Source: Spirochaeta sp. (GTDB taxonomy: Bacteria > Spirochaetota > Spirochaetia > DSM-27196 > Alkalispirochaetaceae). From it: DNA of 10,202 nucleotides. Under the pieces are notes generated by a model that was not told the DNA's origin, made no database searches, and saw only the letters and a program-made list of their open reading frames with translations. Within the stretch, counting starts at the first letter, position 1. Each line of letters starts with the position of its first letter. Of this stretch, positions 6,731-10,202 are shown piece by piece. The stretch is from contig JAQIBO010000354.1 of assembly GCA_027859055.1 (NCBI GenBank), forward strand, positions 1 to 10,202. The letters are read 5' to 3'. A program made the translations under genes and the position numbers.

Positions 6731-8265
6731 TTATTTGCGACCGGCGGCACGGAACGGCAGGGTGGGTAGTAGCGGTCTTGTTGGTTCTGTCCACGTTTCC
6801 CGTGATGGCGCAGTCCGATACCACACCGCTGGAAATCGGTGAAGTGATCCGTCGCATACTTGAAGAGGATCCCTCCATTCAGACCGCCCGGCGTCGTATG
6901 GAACAGGCGTTTCACCAGTATGAGCTGACCCGGGCCGGAACACGGCCGGATCTTGCGTTGAACCTTCGCCCGTACTCTTTTGACCGTCGTCGGGTTACCA
7001 CCGGTACCGGCGCTGCAATCGCAGAGACCCACGCTGTGGCGGCGGGAGTGGAGCTTCTACAGCCGCTCCCGACGAGCGGGCGGGTATCCGTTGGTATCAA
7101 CCACCGGTTCAGTACCACGGAAACCGACGGTGACCGCACCGTCCAGCAGGTTCCGGAGGTGACGTTCTCGCTGGCGCAGCCGATCTTCTTTAACGGCGGG
7201 GTGGTTGATACGGGCGTTTTCCGTGCGGGGCTGCGCAACGCGGAGATCGCCTACGAACGGGCCGGCCTTGCCGCAGCGGCGGAACGGGCGGCGGGTATTC
7301 GCAACGCGTTGGCCCTGTTTGTCGATGTTGCCTCATTGCGACGTTCGATAGCGCTTCTGGAGGAGACGATAGATCTGCTCCAGCGTCAGCTCGATACGGC
7401 GGAACTGGACCGGGAGCAGGGACTGCTCTCGGATAATGCGGTTCTTGCCCTTCAGGTGACGCTGAACGACCGACGGGCAACGCTGTTTGACAGTCAGCTT
7501 GGATTGGTGCGTGCCGAGCAGGAACTGGCACGCCTGCTTGGTGACGAGAGTCTCAACGCCCGCCCGCTCGGTGATGCCCGGGAAGTGCTTGAGATCGCAT
7601 CGGCGGCCGTTGAGGCCGATGTGCAACCCGAGGGGGTGTCGGACGGTGTAACCGCGATAGCGGAGAATCCGGCGGTGCGCTCCGAACGTCTGGGGGTCGA
7701 ACAGACTCGTCGGCAGGGCGTGTTGAACGAAATCACCGATCGGCCGCAACTGGCGTTTGATGTCACCGCATCGCCGCTATATCCGACGGTTCGCACAGAC
7801 GCAGCGGACGTCGGGAGTTCTTTCGGGGACTATTTTGATGACGACGCAGACGTTGCCGCTTCACTCGGCGTCTCGGTGCGTATTCCACTGCTCACGCGCC
7901 GGGAACGTCAGGCGCGGGAATCGATCGATACCCTGGAAGAGACGAATGCCCGGGTTCGAATGGAAGACACCGAGCTGGCGACGACCAACCGACTTCGTAC
8001 GCTTCTTCTGAGCCGGGAGTTTCTCCAGGAACGTCGCGAGTTACTCGACACGGATATTCGCTACCAGGAGCGTCGCGTACAGAACGAACGCGATCTCCTC
8101 GCCGCCGGCGCTTCAACGCAACTGCGTGTGGCCGAGGTTGAGCTGGATTTACAGTCTCGTGAGAACGAACGGTGGCAGGTTACCGCGGAGCTGTTTCTCA
8201 ACGCTGTCGACGTTCTTTCAGTCCGGGGAACCGACATTCCGGCGGTGCTGTTGTCCGCCGATTAG
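6727..8265 (+). CDS. TolC-family outer-membrane efflux channel protein
   Basis: A 512-residue outer-membrane factor completing the tripartite pump. ATG 6727 overlaps the pump stop (ATGA) and has AAGGA at 6713-6717; longer in-frame starts upstream would lie inside the pump gene and put residues before the signal peptide. Signal peptide 1-28 ends VMA, giving mature Gln29. Two structural repeats follow the TolC/OEP plan. Residues about 35-285 begin LEIGEVIRRILEEDPSIQ, with strand-like segments THAVAAGVELLQPLP and VTFSLAQPIFFNGG and a long helix at 205-270. Residues 300-500 repeat this, with SLGVSVRIPLLTRRERQA then helices 395-455 and 460-500. An acidic stretch (DYFDDDADV, 368-376) sits just before the second strand. 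No N-terminal lipidation Cys, so it is not an OprM-like lipoprotein. The gene ends overlapping the convergent photolyase gene by 4 bp. Confidence 0.93.
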   Translation: MIICDRRHGTAGWVVAVLLVLSTFPVMAQSDTTPLEIGEVIRRILEEDPSIQTARRRMEQAFHQYELTRAGTRPDLALNLRPYSFDRRRVTTGTGAAIAETHAVAAGVELLQPLPTSGRVSVGINHRFSTTETDGDRTVQQVPEVTFSLAQPIFFNGGVVDTGVFRAGLRNAEIAYERAGLAAAAERAAGIRNALALFVDVASLRRSIALLEETIDLLQRQLDTAELDREQGLLSDNAVLALQVTLNDRRATLFDSQLGLVRAEQELARLLGDESLNARPLGDAREVLEIASAAVEADVQPEGVSDGVTAIAENPAVRSERLGVEQTRRQGVLNEITDRPQLAFDVTASPLYPTVRTDAADVGSSFGDYFDDDADVAASLGVSVRIPLLTRRERQARESIDTLEETNARVRMEDTELATTNRLRTLLLSREFLQERRELLDTDIRYQERRVQNERDLLAAGASTQLRVAEVELDLQSRENERWQVTAELFLNAVDVLSVRGTDIPAVLLSAD

Positions 8266-9680
8266 AGCCGTTCGAGAAAATCCTCCGCCGCGGAAAAGAT
8301 TCGCTTTTTGCGTTCCTCCTCGAGGCGGTCGAGCTGACGAACCATCATGCGCATACGCTGATTGGCGTCAAAGAACGCCCGGTGCCGCGCGACGAAACGC
8401 CAGTACAGGCCGTCCCACACCTCCTGCCACGCGCCGCCCCCAAAGTTCGACATTTTGCGAATATAGTTTGACCCACCGATGTATGGCTTGGTGGTGATCA
8501 GGCCGCCGTCTGCGTACTGGCTCATCGCGTACACGTTGGGAACCATGACCCAGTCGTACGCGTCGACAAACAGTTCCATGAACCAGCGATAGACCGCATC
8601 CGGGTCTATCTCGCACAGGAGCATAAAATTGCCGGCGATCATCAGTCGTTCGATATGGTTTGCCCAGGAAAGGCGCCGGGCTTTGTGAACCACCGCGTCA
8701 AACGGTGGCAAACCGGTGGTGCCGTCGTAAAATGCCGGAGGCATCGGTCGTGAGTGGTTCCAGAAATTCCGTGTTCGCATCGTTCCACCGTGGGCGACGT
8801 AGGCAACGCGCATGAACTCGCGCCATCCGAGAACCTGCCGGATAAACCCCTCCAGGGAATTCAGCGGAACCGGATCACCGGCGCGGCGGGCCGATTCCGC
8901 CGCTTCCCGGGTGCGACGGAGGACCGTCTCCGGGGTGAGCAACCCGACGTTGAGCATTGGGGTCAAAAGGGAGTGAAACCACTGGTCGTCACGGTCGTCG
9001 ACGGCATCTTCATAATCGCCAAACTGTCGCAGGCGTGTTTCAAGGAACCGATCCAGCCAGCGCATCGCCCCGTCGGCTGATGTGGGAAAGGGCTCCGGAT
9101 CGGCCCCGACCATCGACGGTGGTGGCTCCAGCGACCGCGGAATTTTGCGCCGGTTCTCCGTGTCAAAACTCCAGGAACCCCCTGTGGGTCCACCGTCGGG
9201 CTCAATCAGAATATCGAACGATCGGCGCATCATGCGGTAGAAATCGACCATGCGCATGCGTGGGTGTTCTGCGGCGTACGTGCGTGCCGCGGCACGGCCC
9301 AGCAGAAACCCGGGAGCGTCCGTCCATTCCAGTTCAACGCCGGCGGCGGCCGCGGCGGCGGCGAGGCGACGTTCCAGCCAGTCATCCACCGGATCGGCAA
9401 CAACAAAACGGCGGTATCCGCAAGATCGGAGCAGAGGGACGACCTCTCCCGTGTGTTTCAACTCTCCAGCGCGAACGGTGGATACCGGAATCTCCTGACT
9501 GGCCGCCCAGTTTGCCATGGACTGTTCGTGAAAGTGCCGTTTTATCGGGTGGATCGCCACATCCCGGAGCAGCAGCGGTTCCTCAACAAGGAATACCGGT
9601 GCCCCCGGAGCGGCGGTAATTGCCGGGTGTGGCGAATACAGTTGGTGCGGATAGACGAGAACCGCTGTTTCCCCGGACAC
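8262..9680 (-). CDS. Deoxyribodipyrimidine photolyase-related protein (PhrB/DPRP family), lacking Fe-S ligands
   Basis: A 472-residue cytoplasmic flavoprotein of the photolyase/cryptochrome superfamily, predicted to repair UV photoproducts, probably (6-4) lesions by analogy with PhrB. Family signatures are a Rossmann-like N-terminal domain starting VLVYPHQLY, GGSWSFDTENRRKIP (167-181), an antenna/FAD domain with WANHIERLMIAGNF (339-352), DAYDWVMVPNVYAMSQYADGG (373-393) and KPYIGGSNYIRKMS (398-411). The four cysteines that bind the 4Fe-4S cluster in PhrB are missing: the CxxC...C segment is replaced by a short FGGGAWQEVWDGLYWRF (413-429). Only Cys87 and Cys356 exist. GTG 9680 is chosen because it is one base past the protease stop; an upstream ATG at 9731 would overlap that gene and add 17 residues foreign to the family. 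A GGAAGGA site precedes it. The C-terminal tail is rich in Arg/Lys/Glu (453-472). Repair versus signalling function is not decidable here. Confidence 0.9.
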   Translation of the reverse strand: MSGETAVLVYPHQLYSPHPAITAAPGAPVFLVEEPLLLRDVAIHPIKRHFHEQSMANWAASQEIPVSTVRAGELKHTGEVVPLLRSCGYRRFVVADPVDDWLERRLAAAAAAAGVELEWTDAPGFLLGRAAARTYAAEHPRMRMVDFYRMMRRSFDILIEPDGGPTGGSWSFDTENRRKIPRSLEPPPSMVGADPEPFPTSADGAMRWLDRFLETRLRQFGDYEDAVDDRDDQWFHSLLTPMLNVGLLTPETVLRRTREAAESARRAGDPVPLNSLEGFIRQVLGWREFMRVAYVAHGGTMRTRNFWNHSRPMPPAFYDGTTGLPPFDAVVHKARRLSWANHIERLMIAGNFMLLCEIDPDAVYRWFMELFVDAYDWVMVPNVYAMSQYADGGLITTKPYIGGSNYIRKMSNFGGGAWQEVWDGLYWRFVARHRAFFDANQRMRMMVRQLDRLEEERKKRIFSAAEDFLERL

Positions 9681-9681
9681 C

Positions 9682-10202
9682 TCAGTCCGATCCTTCCTGC
9701 GGATCGCTCTCCGGGAGGAGGACCAGCTCAATCCGGCGCCCGGGATCGATCGTGCGCTCGGCGACCTCTCGCAGCTCCTCCCCGGTCAACGAATCGATCA
9801 GATCGGGATAGGTTGGAATATCCGCCAGGTCACGACCGTGCTGAACGTAAAACTGGAGCGTGGAACGCCAGTACTCGTTTTCCTGGAGTGACTGCCGGTA
9901 GCTCTCCCGCTGCTGCGCCTGTATTCGTTCGACGTAATCGTCATCGGGGACGGTCGTTCGGATCTCCTCCACAACCTCAAGGGCGATATCAAAAAGCTCC
10001 GCGCGTCGATCCGGGTCCATACCGAATGAGATCTGCAGAAATGACCACGGATCCGGTTCCCGCCAGCGCCATCCGCCGGCACCGACGGAGTAGCTCCCAC
10101 CGGCCTCCTCCCGTATCCGTTCACGCAGGCGAATGTCGAGCAAATCGGCGACGCTGTTGAAGCGGTGGTTTTCACGCCGGGACCACTCGTAGGGACCGTG
10201 AA
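9682..10202 (-). CDS. M16-family zinc protease (PqqL-like), C-terminal part, 5' end outside window
   Basis: The last 172 codons of a gene entering from the right edge. The segment begins HGPYEWSRRENHRFNSVAD and continues LLDIRLRERIREEAGGSYSV, the conserved stretch in the last domain of long, two-lobed M16 metalloproteases (usually about 900 residues, secreted to the periplasm). Later SFGMDPDRRAELFDIALEVV, the NEYWRSTLQFY helix and RRIELVLLPES agree with that family's C-terminal lobe, which lacks the zinc motif; HxxEH would be outside the window. Its stop (9682-9684) is one base before the photolyase GTG, so the two are almost certainly co-transcribed. Substrate unknown; candidates are periplasmic peptides or misfolded proteins. 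Confident as to family, with subfamily inferred. Confidence 0.9.
   Translation of the reverse strand, partial: HGPYEWSRRENHRFNSVADLLDIRLRERIREEAGGSYSVGAGGWRWREPDPWSFLQISFGMDPDRRAELFDIALEVVEEIRTTVPDDDYVERIQAQQRESYRQSLQENEYWRSTLQFYVQHGRDLADIPTYPDLIDSLTGEELREVAERTIDPGRRIELVLLPESDPQEGSD

Noticed and set aside
8240..8260. CGGCGG/CCGCCG hairpin at the end of the TolC-family gene as a terminator
   Set aside because: The 6-bp stem has a 9-base loop and no T-run on either strand, and it lies within coding sequence.
9340..9366. GCG/GCC run in the photolyase gene as a microsatellite
   Set aside because: It encodes a seven-residue alanine stretch in a helix with mixed codons, typical of high-GC genes and not a clean repeat.
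9681..9731. ATG 9731 as start of the photolyase
   Set aside because: It overlaps the end of the protease gene and adds 17 basic residues absent from the family; GTG 9680 is well placed.
9264..10160. 298-codon plus-strand frame opposite the photolyase and protease genes
   Set aside because: It is rich in Arg, Pro and Ser with no recognisable domain, and it lies antisense to two well-supported genes.

Overview
The window is a gene-dense stretch of a diderm (Gram-negative-type) bacterial chromosome with moderately high GC. It carries two lipoprotein signals, Sec signal peptides, an outer-membrane channel protein and a complete tripartite RND efflux pump. GTG starts are common (four of the seven genes whose start is inside the window). 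Taxonomy cannot be fixed from the sequence. The lipobox of the efflux adaptor is relaxed, as tolerated in Spirochaetota. The cluster-less photolyase and the leftmost periplasmic protein resemble families I associate with Bacteroidota and neighbouring phyla. Either placement is a weak inference. No RNA genes, insertion sequences, CRISPR arrays or attachment sites were seen.

Layout. On the left, two exported proteins are transcribed divergently from a 150-bp intergenic region. The minus-strand gene (1-989, 3' end cut by the window) starts at GTG and encodes a cysteine-free periplasmic protein with an N-terminal 11-residue aromatic repeat and a transglutaminase-like core. The plus-strand gene (1140-1751) is an LPP20-family lipoprotein closed by a strong intrinsic terminator. 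Fourteen bases after the terminator's T-run begins 5-formyltetrahydrofolate cyclo-ligase (1818-2405).

The centre (2469-8265) is a tightly coupled tripartite efflux operon: periplasmic adaptor, inner-membrane RND pump, TolC-type outer-membrane channel. Both junctions are 4-base stop/start overlaps. A 16-bp TetR-operator-like palindrome and a TTGACT promoter candidate lie just upstream. The three products would form one trans-envelope machine; the substrate is unknown.

On the right, two minus-strand genes converge on the efflux operon: the C-terminal part of an M16 (PqqL-like) zinc protease (runs off the right edge), then, one base later, a PhrB/DPRP-type photolyase. The photolyase and TolC-family genes overlap tail to tail by 4 bp, so there is no intergenic terminator.

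Most notable are the shared aromatic motif in the two divergent exported proteins, the loss of all Fe-S ligand cysteines in the photolyase, the DD-to-DH change in the RND proton-relay motif, and the palindrome that contains the cyclo-ligase stop codon. I found no clear evidence of a wholly new system; the best candidate for uncharacterised biology is the divergent pair at the left end.
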